Positions 14,374 to 21,496 of a DNA stretch of 49,573 nucleotides are shown here, piece by piece. Origin of the DNA: Phycisphaerae bacterium. Lineage in GTDB: Bacteria > Planctomycetota > Phycisphaerae > UBA1845. The position numbers and the translations under genes are program-made. The notes below the pieces were generated by a model that did not search any database, was not told the origin of the DNA, and saw only the letters and a list, made by a program, of their open reading frames with translations. The stretch spans positions 1 to 49,573 of the forward strand of contig JANQQK010000018.1 in NCBI GenBank assembly GCA_028289375.1, written 5' to 3'. Within the stretch, counting starts at the first letter, position 1; each line of letters begins with the position of its first letter.

Positions 14374-15861
14374 ATGAGCAGCGAAGCATCGATCAGTGTG
14401 GGTAGTCCGCATGGAGATCACGGACCAGTGAAACTGAGCGGTTTGGCATGGGGAGCGATCGCGGGGGCAGTTGCGATCTTCGGAATGCTGGTCTACAGCG
14501 CGTACATTGCTGACCACGGTCATGGCCATGGTGGTGGTCATGCTCATCATGTTCCGCCGCTTTGGGCGTGTCTTCCGTTTGCGGCGATGCTGCTTTCAAT
14601 CGCCCTGCTTCCTTTGATTCCGAAGACGGCGCACTGGTGGGAGAGCAATCTGAATCGTCTGACGCTGGCGACGGTGTTCGGGGCGATGACGTTGTTGTAT
14701 TACCTGTTCGCAGAGGGGGCGGGCAGCATCTCGGGCGTGCTGAAGCATGCGATTCTTGATGAGTATGTGCCGTTCATCGTGCTTTTGTTCAGTTTGTACG
14801 TGATCAGTGGTGGTATCTGTTTGCGCGGTGACCTTGTGGCCAAGCCGACGACGAACGCGGCGTTTTTGGCGGTTGGTGCGGGGATTGCGAGTTTCGTTGG
14901 GACGACTGGGGCGAGCATGCTTCTGATTCGTCCGCTGCTGCAGACCAACAGCGAACGCAAGCATGTCGTGCATACGGTGATTTTCTTCATCTTCCTGGTG
15001 AGCAATATCGGGGGCAGTTTGCTACCGATTGGTGACCCGCCGCTGTTTTTGGGTTATCTGCGCGGTGTGCCGTTCCTGTGGACTCTGGGGCTGTTCGTGC
15101 CGTGGCTGGTGACGACGGCGATCGTGCTGGGGTTGTACTTTGTGGTGGACAGTTGGGCGTTTGCGAAGGAGCCGATCAAGTCGATTCAGCTCGATCGCAC
15201 GCAGCGGGAGCCGTTGTCGCTAAAAGGCTCGATCAACTTCGTGTATCTGCTGGGCGTTGTGTTGTGTGTTGGCACGCTCGATCCAAGCAAGAGTTTCTTC
15301 GGGTTGTTCACGCCGTTCCCACTGATGCGCGAAATGCTGATGATTCTGTTTGTGGTGCTGTCACTGAAGACAACGCCGCCGGGATTGCGCGAGGCGAACA
15401 AATTCAACTACCACGCGATCCTCGAGGTGGCTGCTTTGTTTATCGGTATTTTCATCTGCATGCAGATTCCAGTGGCGATTCTGCATGAGAAGGGCGCGAG
15501 CCTTGGCTTGTCGCAGCCTTGGCACTTCTTCTGGGCGACGGGATCGTTGTCGGCGTTCCTCGATAATGCACCGACGTACGTCGTTTTCTTCGAGACGGCC
15601 AAGGTGCTGGACCCTGTGGCTGGCGCGGCGACGGTGGACCTTGGCAGTACGATGATATCCGAGCCACTGCTGGTTGCGATCAGCCTGGGATCGGTGTTCA
15701 TGGGTGCGATGACGTACATCGGCAATGGTCCGAATTTCATGGTCAAGAGCATTGCGGAGCAGTCCGGCGTGAAGATGCCGAGCTTCTTCGGTTACATGCT
15801 CTGGAGCGTGGTGATTCTGGTGCCAGTGTTTGTGTTGGCGACGTTCCTGTTCCTGTTGTAA
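14374..15861 (+). CDS. Sodium:proton antiporter / CitMHS-like transporter
   Basis: A 495-aa integral membrane protein with about 11-13 hydrophobic segments. It belongs to the ion-transporter superfamily containing NhaD and the CitMHS_2 group. Supporting blocks are [20 protein letters not shown] (about residue 170), [31 protein letters not shown] (about 208-238), [16 protein letters not shown] (about 391) and [18 protein letters not shown] (about 448), the conserved re-entrant and substrate regions. Between the first and second membrane segments is an unusual histidine-rich loop, [12 protein letters not shown], which could bind a metal or sense pH. Substrate (Na+/H+ exchange against an organic acid) cannot be settled from sequence. 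It is monocistronic, ending just before an intrinsic terminator. Confidence 0.85.
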   Translation: MSSEASISVGSPHGDHGPVKLSGLAWGAIAGAVAIFGMLVYSAYIADHGHGHGGGHAHHVPPLWACLPFAAMLLSIALLPLIPKTAHWWESNLNRLTLATVFGAMTLLYYLFAEGAGSISGVLKHAILDEYVPFIVLLFSLYVISGGICLRGDLVAKPTTNAAFLAVGAGIASFVGTTGASMLLIRPLLQTNSERKHVVHTVIFFIFLVSNIGGSLLPIGDPPLFLGYLRGVPFLWTLGLFVPWLVTTAIVLGLYFVVDSWAFAKEPIKSIQLDRTQREPLSLKGSINFVYLLGVVLCVGTLDPSKSFFGLFTPFPLMREMLMILFVVLSLKTTPPGLREANKFNYHAILEVAALFIGIFICMQIPVAILHEKGASLGLSQPWHFFWATGSLSAFLDNAPTYVVFFETAKVLDPVAGAATVDLGSTMISEPLLVAISLGSVFMGAMTYIGNGPNFMVKSIAEQSGVKMPSFFGYMLWSVVILVPVFVLATFLFLL

Positions 15862-15886
15862 TCGTCTCGTCAAAACTGAGCTTTCG

Positions 15887-15903
15887 AGGGGCGTCCGATT
15901 GGC
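15887..15903 (+). repeat. 17-bp direct repeat, left copy (candidate attL core)
   Basis: AGGGGCGTCCGATTGGC, identical to 18163-18179. The flanking bases differ on both sides (G/C here, A/T at the right copy), so the identity is exactly 17 bp. It forms the 5' arm and start of the loop of the antiporter terminator. Confidence 0.6.
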
Positions 15904-15924
15904 CACCAGTCGGCGCCCCTTTTT
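15887..15924 (+). terminator. Intrinsic terminator after the antiporter gene
   Basis: GGGGCG pairs with CGCCCC, then, after one bulged T, CCGA pairs with TCGG, and a run of five T follows (15920-15924). It lies 25 bp after the antiporter stop. The 5' half is one copy of the 17-bp direct repeat that recurs at 18163-18179. Confidence 0.75.
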
Positions 15925-16025
15925 ACTTGCCAACGAATGCCAGCTTGATGACAACTGTTGACACTGCAACACGTTAGGCGGACTGCGCACCCCTAACACT
16001 TTGTTAACGGTCGACAGCGGATGCG

Positions 16026-16754
16026 CTACCGTTGCCAGAATTTGGTGCCCGCTTTGATGCCCGCAATGACGGCAACTCTTCGACGCGGCACTATGGGTCG
16101 AGTTGGCGAAAAACCATGTTCGACCGGCGCGTCACGTCCTGCGGTGCGTGGCGTCAGCAGGCTCTGCTCGCGGTCCGACGCGCTCGTCATGCCCACCCAC
16201 GTTGAGAACGTCACACGCAGCCCGTGGCGGTCAATCTTCCGACCAAGGTGGTCTGGCTTGTGGTTGATGCCTGCGGCCACACAGTCGCGTCTGAACGTGC
16301 TGTCCTTCGGGATTGTGGGGAACACGGGAGCATCGCCTGCAACGTCGTCGGGCCTCACCGACAACAATAGGTCGGCAAGGTCGCAGGGAAGCGGCTGTTC
16401 GGCACCGACCCGCGTCTTGGCAACCTCTGGACGCACCTTCACGCATGGACGGTCGCCGTCCAGTAGCTTCTCAACTTCATCGACCTTTAACGCTGGGCGC
16501 GTCGACTTCGGCTTCTTTCGCTTCGGAGTGATTTGGTCGGCGGCGTAGTTTGCTGCCATCAGCCGAGCCCGCACGCACCACCGATTCAGGGACGCCGCCG
16601 CACGGTAATAATGGATCCATGTGCTGTTGGATCGATGGTGCAGCGTATCGAGCGCCTCATTGACCCTCGCTTGGTTTCGCGCAAGGGCGGCTACTAGTGA
16701 CGCTATCGCGGGATGAATCGTGAATCCGCCGCCCGAACCGACGCCTTGCGTCAT
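16026..16754 (-). pseudogene. Capsid-integrase deletion fusion; broken tyrosine recombinase
   Basis: This open frame encodes pieces of two unrelated phage genes. Its first 48 or so residues (TQGVGSGGGFTIHPAIASL, then ALARNQARV) look like the middle of an HK97-type capsid protein and are in frame with the capsid remnant upstream. From about 16610 leftward it becomes a tyrosine integrase: NRWCVRARLMAAN, ALKVDEVEKLLDG, AKTRVGAEQPLP, VFPTIPKDSTFRRD and the box II HGLRVTF. The part carrying the first catalytic Arg (TGLRRGEL-type) is missing between LLDG and DRPCV. After SLL the frame is shifted: reading one base over gives LLRHAPQDVT, the normal RHA box, ending at TAG 16091-16093, and the catalytic Tyr is not there. 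It cannot encode an active recombinase. Confidence 0.75.
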
Positions 16755-16778
16755 GAGCCGCTTTTCGGCCTGAGCGCC

Positions 16779-17243
16779 TTACCTATTGACTTTTGCGATG
16801 CCACGAACGAGCTTTCCAAATGAGTCTGTGTTCAGACCTTCGCCGGACTCCAGGCCGTCAAACTCGCCCAGTGCGTCGGCGAAAGAACTCTCGCGAGTCA
16901 GGACTGGAACAACTTGCCCGGTCCGCAAGTCGCGCAAATGCTCGCGCGGCTCGGTCGTCCGCGACGCCGTTTTCTGCAGACGGTGCCGCGTGTTCCAATC
17001 GGCGGTTCCCTCGTCAGCGAATCGTGCGCTGCGCACGATCGCATTGCCGACGGCATCATGCTCCGCCTGTGCTTCGCGGATCAACGGCTCAAGGTCGTCG
17101 ATGTCCTGCGACAGCCGTCGAATCTCCGCTTCTTGGGTATCGGTGTAGGATCGTTTCTCTTTGGTCTTCGCGTCCCTGATTTCTTCCATGCGCGACGTGG
17201 TGCGGTTTCGAATGCTGCAAAGTTCTACCAACGATATAATCAA
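16779..17243 (-). pseudogene. HK97-type major capsid protein, N-terminal remnant
   Basis: The 154-aa frame opens (TTG 17243, or more likely TTG 17231) behind a strong AAGGAGG ribosome site. It contains a charged helical stretch (MEEIRDAKTKEKRSYTDTQ, then AEIRRLSQDIDDLEPLI, about residues 18-60) like the scaffold-like delta domain of HK97 capsid proteins, then SFGKLVRGIAKVNR. It stops at TAA (16781-16779). The same frame continues without other interruption into GAQAEKRLMTQGVGSGGGF, which is how intact capsid proteins go on at this point, so the stop is an internal nonsense mutation. No protease, portal or tail gene is adjacent. I rate it a relic; family assignment is from memory of motif patterns. 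Confidence 0.6.
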
Positions 17244-17339
17244 GCCTCCTTGCTTGGGTGTTTTCTAAAGACTGGCGCACGCTGACTCCGACGTGCGCCA
17301 GTGCGGGCCTAAGCCCTGTCGACAAGCACGACACAATCG

Positions 17340-17615
17340 TCACTTCGATTCGCGCTTGATCGACTCCCACTCTTTCTCAATACGTGCAAGCACGCCGTCG
17401 CGTTGTTTGTCGATTCTCAATTGCAGCTGCGCCTTTGCTACCTGCTCCTCAACTTCCACCGTTTTGTAAAACTCCAGCACAAAGCAGTGGTAGAACGCGG
17501 CATTCCCCTCATGGAACGTTGGTGGAATGTTGTGTTTGCTCAAGAAGTATCGCATCTGCCGAACGGTTAATTCCTTCTCCGCGGCCAGTTTCTCGATGGT
17601 GAAGAACCTATTCAC
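17340..17615 (-). CDS. Small helix-turn-helix-like protein (possible excisionase or phage regulator)
   Basis: A 91-aa protein starting at GTG 17615 with an excellent AGGAG ribosome site seven bases upstream. Its N-terminal 35 residues (FFTIEKLAAEKELTVRQMRY and following) read like a MerR/excisionase-type winged helix, in which a short helix-turn-helix is followed by a turn (NIPPT). The C-terminal half (about 50-91) is a charged helix with coiled-coil character. It lies in the decayed element on the same strand as the capsid and integrase remnants. A role as excisionase or regulator of the former element is plausible but unproven. Unlike its neighbours it has no obvious lesion. Confidence 0.55.
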   Translation of the reverse strand: MNRFFTIEKLAAEKELTVRQMRYFLSKHNIPPTFHEGNAAFYHCFVLEFYKTVEVEEQVAKAQLQLRIDKQRDGVLARIEKEWESIKRESK

Positions 17616-17849
17616 GAGTCACTCCTTTCACGTCGCGGACTTGACAACGATCAGTGTGATGAGGTGACAAGCGAGCGTAAAGACAGATAACTAAGAAATG
17701 TTAAGATGGTGGATAGGGTGTATGTCATGCAACACGTCGTCCCATTCCATTCAGCCGCTGGCCAGATCCTCTCTGCTTTTTACTTGGACCGTCATGCCGC
17801 ACGTCTCTCAAACCGCCGAATCGTATGTTGTGGACGAAGGGAGATATCC

Positions 17850-18032
17850 ATGAAGCTGAAACCACTGATCGTTGCCGCCGTCGTAGCGGCTGTCTGCCTT
17901 GGAACAGGCCTTTCGTACTGGGGGAAACCAAAAGGAAAACCGACCATCACGAATCTGAGCTACCGGGTGTGCGTCGAGTGCGAGCGCCTGAATGGAATCT
18001 CGATACAGGGACCGCACGACCACGGCCCGTGA
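17850..18032 (+). CDS. Small secreted or membrane-anchored hypothetical protein
   Basis: A 60-aa protein with AGGGAG seven bases before the ATG. Residues 1-24 (MKLKPLIVAAVVAAVCLGTG) form a signal peptide or membrane anchor. The remainder contains two closely spaced cysteines (VCVEC) and ends in a His-rich tail (GPHDHGP), which could bind a metal. No family is recognised. It lies inside the repeat-bounded element on the strand opposite to the phage relics, so it may be cargo or an older host gene. The 234 bp between it and the helix-turn-helix gene show nothing I can name. Confidence 0.45.
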   Translation: MKLKPLIVAAVVAAVCLGTGLSYWGKPKGKPTITNLSYRVCVECERLNGISIQGPHDHGP

Positions 18033-18120
18033 CAATCACGACCTAGCGTGGTCAACGGGGCTTGTTCCATCGGTCCAAGACTAGGTGCCCGCGATGGTGA
18101 CCGCTTTGCGAAACGCGCAT

Positions 18121-18153
18121 GAAAAACCCCGCTGGTAAATCACCACGCGGGGT
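18121..18153 (-). terminator. Hairpin with minus-strand T-run
   Basis: ACCCCGC (18126-18132) pairs with GCGGGGT (18147-18153), with TGGT/ACCA extending the stem. Read on the minus strand it is followed by TTTTT. No minus-strand gene ends immediately to its right, so it may protect the element from antisense transcription or be bidirectional. Confidence 0.5.
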
Positions 18154-18161
18154 AATCTTGC

Positions 18162-18194
18162 AAGGGGCGTCCGATTGGCTATCGGACGCCCCTT
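18162..18194. terminator. Perfect 14-bp hairpin overlapping the right repeat
   Basis: AAGGGGCGTCCGAT (18162-18175) and ATCGGACGCCCCTT (18181-18194) are perfect inverted repeats around the 5-nt loop TGGCT. It has the form of an intrinsic terminator but only a weak T-run. Its 5' arm plus most of the loop is the right copy of the 17-bp repeat. Confidence 0.6.
18163..18179 (+). repeat. 17-bp direct repeat, right copy (candidate attR core)
   Basis: Identical to 15887-15903. Joining the left flank to this repeat and its right flank would give one uninterrupted perfect hairpin after the antiporter gene. Confidence 0.6.
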
Positions 18195-18311
18195 ATGCAT
18201 GCGCTGCGCGGTTGCGGGTCGGGTAGCTAAAGCGAAGGTCCGGTGGGGTCGAATCGATTGTGGGGAGAGTGTGCGCTGTGTGGGTTATGGGACGGGACGC
18301 GGGGAATCGTC

Positions 18312-18614
18312 ATGCGGATCGCGACGACAGAGCGGGATGGTCGTTATGTGCTGGAACCGAAGGCTGCGTTGGTCGGGCAGTCGGCGGAGGCGCTGACGGA
18401 GATGGTGGGTCAGGCGCTGGAGCAAGAGAAATTCGCACTGACGATCGACATGCACGCGGTGTCGTCGGTGGACAGTCTCGGGCTTGAGGCGTTGTTGGCG
18501 ACGGCGCGTCGGTGTGCGGCGCTTGGGGGGACGTGTCGGATCGTGAAAGCGAGTCCGAAGATTCGTGATGTCTTTCGGATCACGCGTCTGGAGAAGGACC
18601 TGGAGATTGTTTGA
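18312..18614 (+). CDS. STAS-domain protein (anti-sigma factor antagonist type)
   Basis: A 100-aa single-domain STAS protein. The start at 18312 has GGGGAA seven bases upstream. The conserved block DMHAVSSVDSLGLEALLATA (about residues 50-69) contains the DSxGL motif; in SpoIIAA-type antagonists this serine is phosphorylated by an anti-sigma kinase to switch partners. The tail (IRDVFRITRLEKDLEIV) matches the family's last strand and helix. No kinase or phosphatase partner is nearby. It is 56 bp upstream of pilB and seems to be the first gene of the pilus operon, suggesting a link between partner-switch signalling and pilus assembly, which is inference. Confidence 0.82.
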   Translation: MRIATTERDGRYVLEPKAALVGQSAEALTEMVGQALEQEKFALTIDMHAVSSVDSLGLEALLATARRCAALGGTCRIVKASPKIRDVFRITRLEKDLEIV

Positions 18615-18670
18615 GTTGCGGCGGCGAAGCGGGATGACGTTTTATCGGATCGTCGAATGGGGCAAGCACT

Positions 18671-20401
18671 ATGGCGGTTGAAACACGGTCATCATCGATT
18701 GGCGGATTGCTTGTCGACAGCGGCGTGGTGACGCAGGCGCAACTTGACGAGGCGTTGTCTGCGCAGTCGTCGCTTGGTTTGCCGTTGGGTGAGACGCTGA
18801 TTCGGCTGGGCATGGCGACGCCGTCGCAGGTGTTTCCGATTCTGCAGTCGCAGATGAACGTGCCGTGGGCCGATCTCTCTGACGGATTGGTGGATTCGCG
18901 GGTGGTGCCTGTAATTCCGCGTGAGAAGGCGGAGCGATACGGCGTGTTGGCGTTGTTCCGGGTCGAGGAATCGCTGACGGTGGCGATGCATGATCCGCGT
19001 GCGATCTTCGTGATTGATGAGTTGGAGCAGATCACGGGGATGCGGGTTTTGCCGGTGTTGGTGTCGCAGACGGACGTGCGGCAGGCGATCCAGCGGTATT
19101 ACGCGGAGACGGCGGCGACTGACGATGACGATGAGACCACTGATGGTCAGCAGGTGGTAGCGACTGGTGCGGATGACGGCGCGTTTATCGCGGATTTCGA
19201 TGAGGACGGCGAGAGCGGCGAGGCAAGCCCGGTTGTCCAGCTTGTGAACGTCATGTTGGCCAATGCCGTGCGCGAAGGTGTGAGCGACGTTCACGTGGAG
19301 CCGGGACGCGCGCACACGAGCATTCGTTTTCGTATTGATGGTGAACTTCGGGAGGTTATGACGCCGAAGCTGTCGATGCACAAGTCGCTGATATCGCGGC
19401 TGAAGGTCATGACGAAGATGGACATCGGCGAGCAGCGTCGTCCGCAGGATGGTCGGATGATGGTGAACGTCGAGGGTCGCAACATCGACGTACGTGCGGC
19501 CAGCATGCCGACGGCGCGTGGTGAGAAACTGGCGCTGCGTATCCTGGATCGTGACAATCTGAAGCTGGATCTGAAGACTCTTGGCATGCGGGCGGATCTG
19601 ATCAGGCAGATCGAGGGGATTCTGGAGCGCCCCAATGGGATGATCCTTGCGACGGGTCCGACGGGCTCGGGTAAGACGACGACACTCTATTGTCTGTTGA
19701 ACCTGCTGCGCGGGGTCGAGCGGAACATCTGCAGCGTTGAGGATCCAGTCGAGTATGAGCTGGAGCTGGTGAACCAGGTGCAGGTGAATGAGGCAGCCGG
19801 GCTGACATTTGCGTCGGCGTTGCGTTCGTTTCTGCGTCAGGATCCGGATTACATCATGGTTGGTGAGATTCGCGATACCGAGACGTCGACGGTGGCGGTG
19901 CAGGCGGCACTGACGGGGCACCTGGTGCTGAGCACGTTGCACACGAACAGTGCGGTGAGCACGATCGCACGGCTGATCAACGTGGGGGTTGATCCGTCAA
20001 TGACGAGCGCGGCGATGACGGCCGTCATTGCCCAACGTTTGATTCGGACGAATTGTCCAAAGTGCGTTGAAGCGGACACGCCGACGGATGAGTTGTTGGC
20101 GTTGTGTGGTATGACTTCGGCGGACTTGGTGAACATGCGTCGGGGGGCGGGCTGTTCGCATTGTTTCGGCAGTGGGTATCGCGGTCGGACAGCGGTGCAT
20201 GAGATTCTGGTGTTCGATGATGCTTTGCGGCGGGCGGTGAGTGAGCGCGCGGATGTGACGGAACTGACGGAACTGGCGAAGTCGACCGGGATGGTGAGCA
20301 TGTTCGAGGGTGGGAAGGACCTGGTGCGCAGCGGTCAGACAAGCCTGCATGAGTTGGTTTCGGTTGTGGGTGTGGACGAGGTGAAGCGGGAGGCGGAGTA
20401 G
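18671..20401 (+). CDS. pilB: Type IV pilus / type II secretion assembly ATPase PilB (GspE family)
   Basis: A 576-aa hexameric ATPase that drives pilus or pseudopilus extension from the cytoplasmic face. It has an N-terminal GspE_N/MshEN-type region (about residues 8-140, IGGLLVDSGVVTQAQLDEAL), a linker rich in Asp, then the secretion ATPase core: Walker A GPTGSGKTTTLY near 328, Asp box VEDPVEYEL, Walker B with QDPDYIMVGEIRD near 390-402, and the His box GHLVLSTLHTN. A CPKC...CSHC pair (about 462 and 496) is the zinc module typical of GspE/PilB. All catalytic motifs are intact. It overlaps the next gene by 1 nt. Confidence 0.94.
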   Translation: MAVETRSSSIGGLLVDSGVVTQAQLDEALSAQSSLGLPLGETLIRLGMATPSQVFPILQSQMNVPWADLSDGLVDSRVVPVIPREKAERYGVLALFRVEESLTVAMHDPRAIFVIDELEQITGMRVLPVLVSQTDVRQAIQRYYAETAATDDDDETTDGQQVVATGADDGAFIADFDEDGESGEASPVVQLVNVMLANAVREGVSDVHVEPGRAHTSIRFRIDGELREVMTPKLSMHKSLISRLKVMTKMDIGEQRRPQDGRMMVNVEGRNIDVRAASMPTARGEKLALRILDRDNLKLDLKTLGMRADLIRQIEGILERPNGMILATGPTGSGKTTTLYCLLNLLRGVERNICSVEDPVEYELELVNQVQVNEAAGLTFASALRSFLRQDPDYIMVGEIRDTETSTVAVQAALTGHLVLSTLHTNSAVSTIARLINVGVDPSMTSAAMTAVIAQRLIRTNCPKCVEADTPTDELLALCGMTSADLVNMRRGAGCSHCFGSGYRGRTAVHEILVFDDALRRAVSERADVTELTELAKSTGMVSMFEGGKDLVRSGQTSLHELVSVVGVDEVKREAE

Positions 20402-21468
20402 TGGAGATGTCGGCGGTTGAGATACTGGGCCGTGCGAAGGCGTGTGGTGCATCGGACGTCGTGCTGGTCGCGGATGCGCCTCCATTCATGCGTCTTGAGG
20501 GAGATTGGCGTCCAATCGTGGACTCAGCGCTGAATACGTTTGAATGCGAGGAGTTGATTCTCTCATTGCTTCCGCCGGAGCGCCGAGACGACAGCCATTT
20601 GAGCAGGGAGCTGAATTTCTCGCGGCAGTTGTCGAAGCTCGGACGGCTGCGGTTCAACGTGCATCGTCAGCGTGACACGCTGGCGGCGACGATTCGCTTA
20701 ATCTGGCCTCGTATTCGCACGATGGAAGAGCTGCAGTTGCCGGATACGTTGGGGTCGATGGTATTGAAGAAGCATGGTCTGCTCTTGGTCTGCGGTCGTG
20801 CGGGGGCGGGCAAGTCGACGACGTTGGCGGCGCTGGTGCATCACGTGCTGCGACATCGGCGGGCGCATGTGATCACGATCGAAGATCCGATTGAGTATGT
20901 GCATGAGAACGGGATCGGGATTTGTGAGCAGCGTGAGATCGAGGCGGACACGCCAAGCTGGCAGGACGGTTTGAAGAATGTGCTGCGGCAATCGCCGGAT
21001 GTCATCGTGATCGGTGAGCTGCAGGACAAGGAGAGCATCAAGACGGCGATTACGGCGGCGGAGACCGGGCACCTGGTGATGGCGAGCGTGCACGCGCAGG
21101 ACACGATTCGCTGCGTCACGCGGATGGTGGATGTGTTTGGCTCCGGTCAGCAGGATCAGATTCGGTTGCAGTTGAGTGGGACGCTGCTGGGTGTGTTGGC
21201 GCAGGAACTGGTGCCGACTGTCAACGGTGATGGTCGCGCTCTGGCGACGGAGTTGATGGTGATCAACACCGCGATGCGGAATCTCATTCGTCATGCCGAC
21301 TACGCGCAGATGGGCAATTCGATGCTGGCGGGTCGCGATGTGGGTATGTACACGATGCAGGAGTCGCTCGATCGGCTGCTGAGCGCAGGGCGGATCGCGC
21401 AGGACGAGGTGTTGAGCCGTCTGAATGATTGTCGCATGGCCGGTACTCAGCAGATGGCGGGTGTCTGA
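20401..21468 (+). CDS. pilT: PilT-like retraction ATPase (divergent)
   Basis: A 355-aa protein of the PilT/GspE ATPase superfamily with the shorter PilT layout: an N-terminal PAS-like domain (SDVVLVADAPPFMRLEG), then the core. Motifs are Walker A GRAGAGKST (about 131-139; usual PilT is GPTGSGKST), Asp box IEDPIEYVHENG, Walker B region QSPDVIVIGELQD (about 198-210; usual GEMRD) and His box GHLVMASVHAQ. The Arg of GExRD is replaced by Gln. PilT normally disassembles pilus subunits to retract the fibre. Divergence makes catalytic rate or role uncertain, though the ATP-binding Lys and the Walker B Glu remain. The start is GTG sharing the pilB stop; ATG at 20407 is possible. Confidence 0.88.
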   Translation: MEMSAVEILGRAKACGASDVVLVADAPPFMRLEGDWRPIVDSALNTFECEELILSLLPPERRDDSHLSRELNFSRQLSKLGRLRFNVHRQRDTLAATIRLIWPRIRTMEELQLPDTLGSMVLKKHGLLLVCGRAGAGKSTTLAALVHHVLRHRRAHVITIEDPIEYVHENGIGICEQREIEADTPSWQDGLKNVLRQSPDVIVIGELQDKESIKTAITAAETGHLVMASVHAQDTIRCVTRMVDVFGSGQQDQIRLQLSGTLLGVLAQELVPTVNGDGRALATELMVINTAMRNLIRHADYAQMGNSMLAGRDVGMYTMQESLDRLLSAGRIAQDEVLSRLNDCRMAGTQQMAGV

Positions 21469-21496
21469 AGGCGCGAGAGGATCACGGGGTACATCG

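Larger units (their letters stand above)
15887..18179. mobile_element. Decayed prophage-derived or satellite element bounded by 17-bp repeats
   Basis: A region of about 2.3 kb is flanked by exact 17-bp direct repeats. It contains a phage capsid-gene remnant, a tyrosine-integrase remnant whose 3' end lies about 0.2 kb from the left repeat, a small helix-turn-helix gene and a small exported protein. The integrase next to one repeat and the repeat lying in a terminator hairpin suggest attL and attR of an integrated element that later lost most of its genome by deletion. The boundaries are inferred from the repeat alone; no empty site is available for comparison. Confidence 0.6.

Noticed and set aside
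16779..16781. Programmed readthrough of the TAA in the capsid remnant
   Set aside because: The sequence beyond it soon becomes a frameshifted integrase relic, so decay is a simpler account than recoding.
18692..19942. A 416-codon frame antisense to pilB
   Set aside because: Very Arg/His-rich, no ribosome site; explained by the codon bias of pilB.
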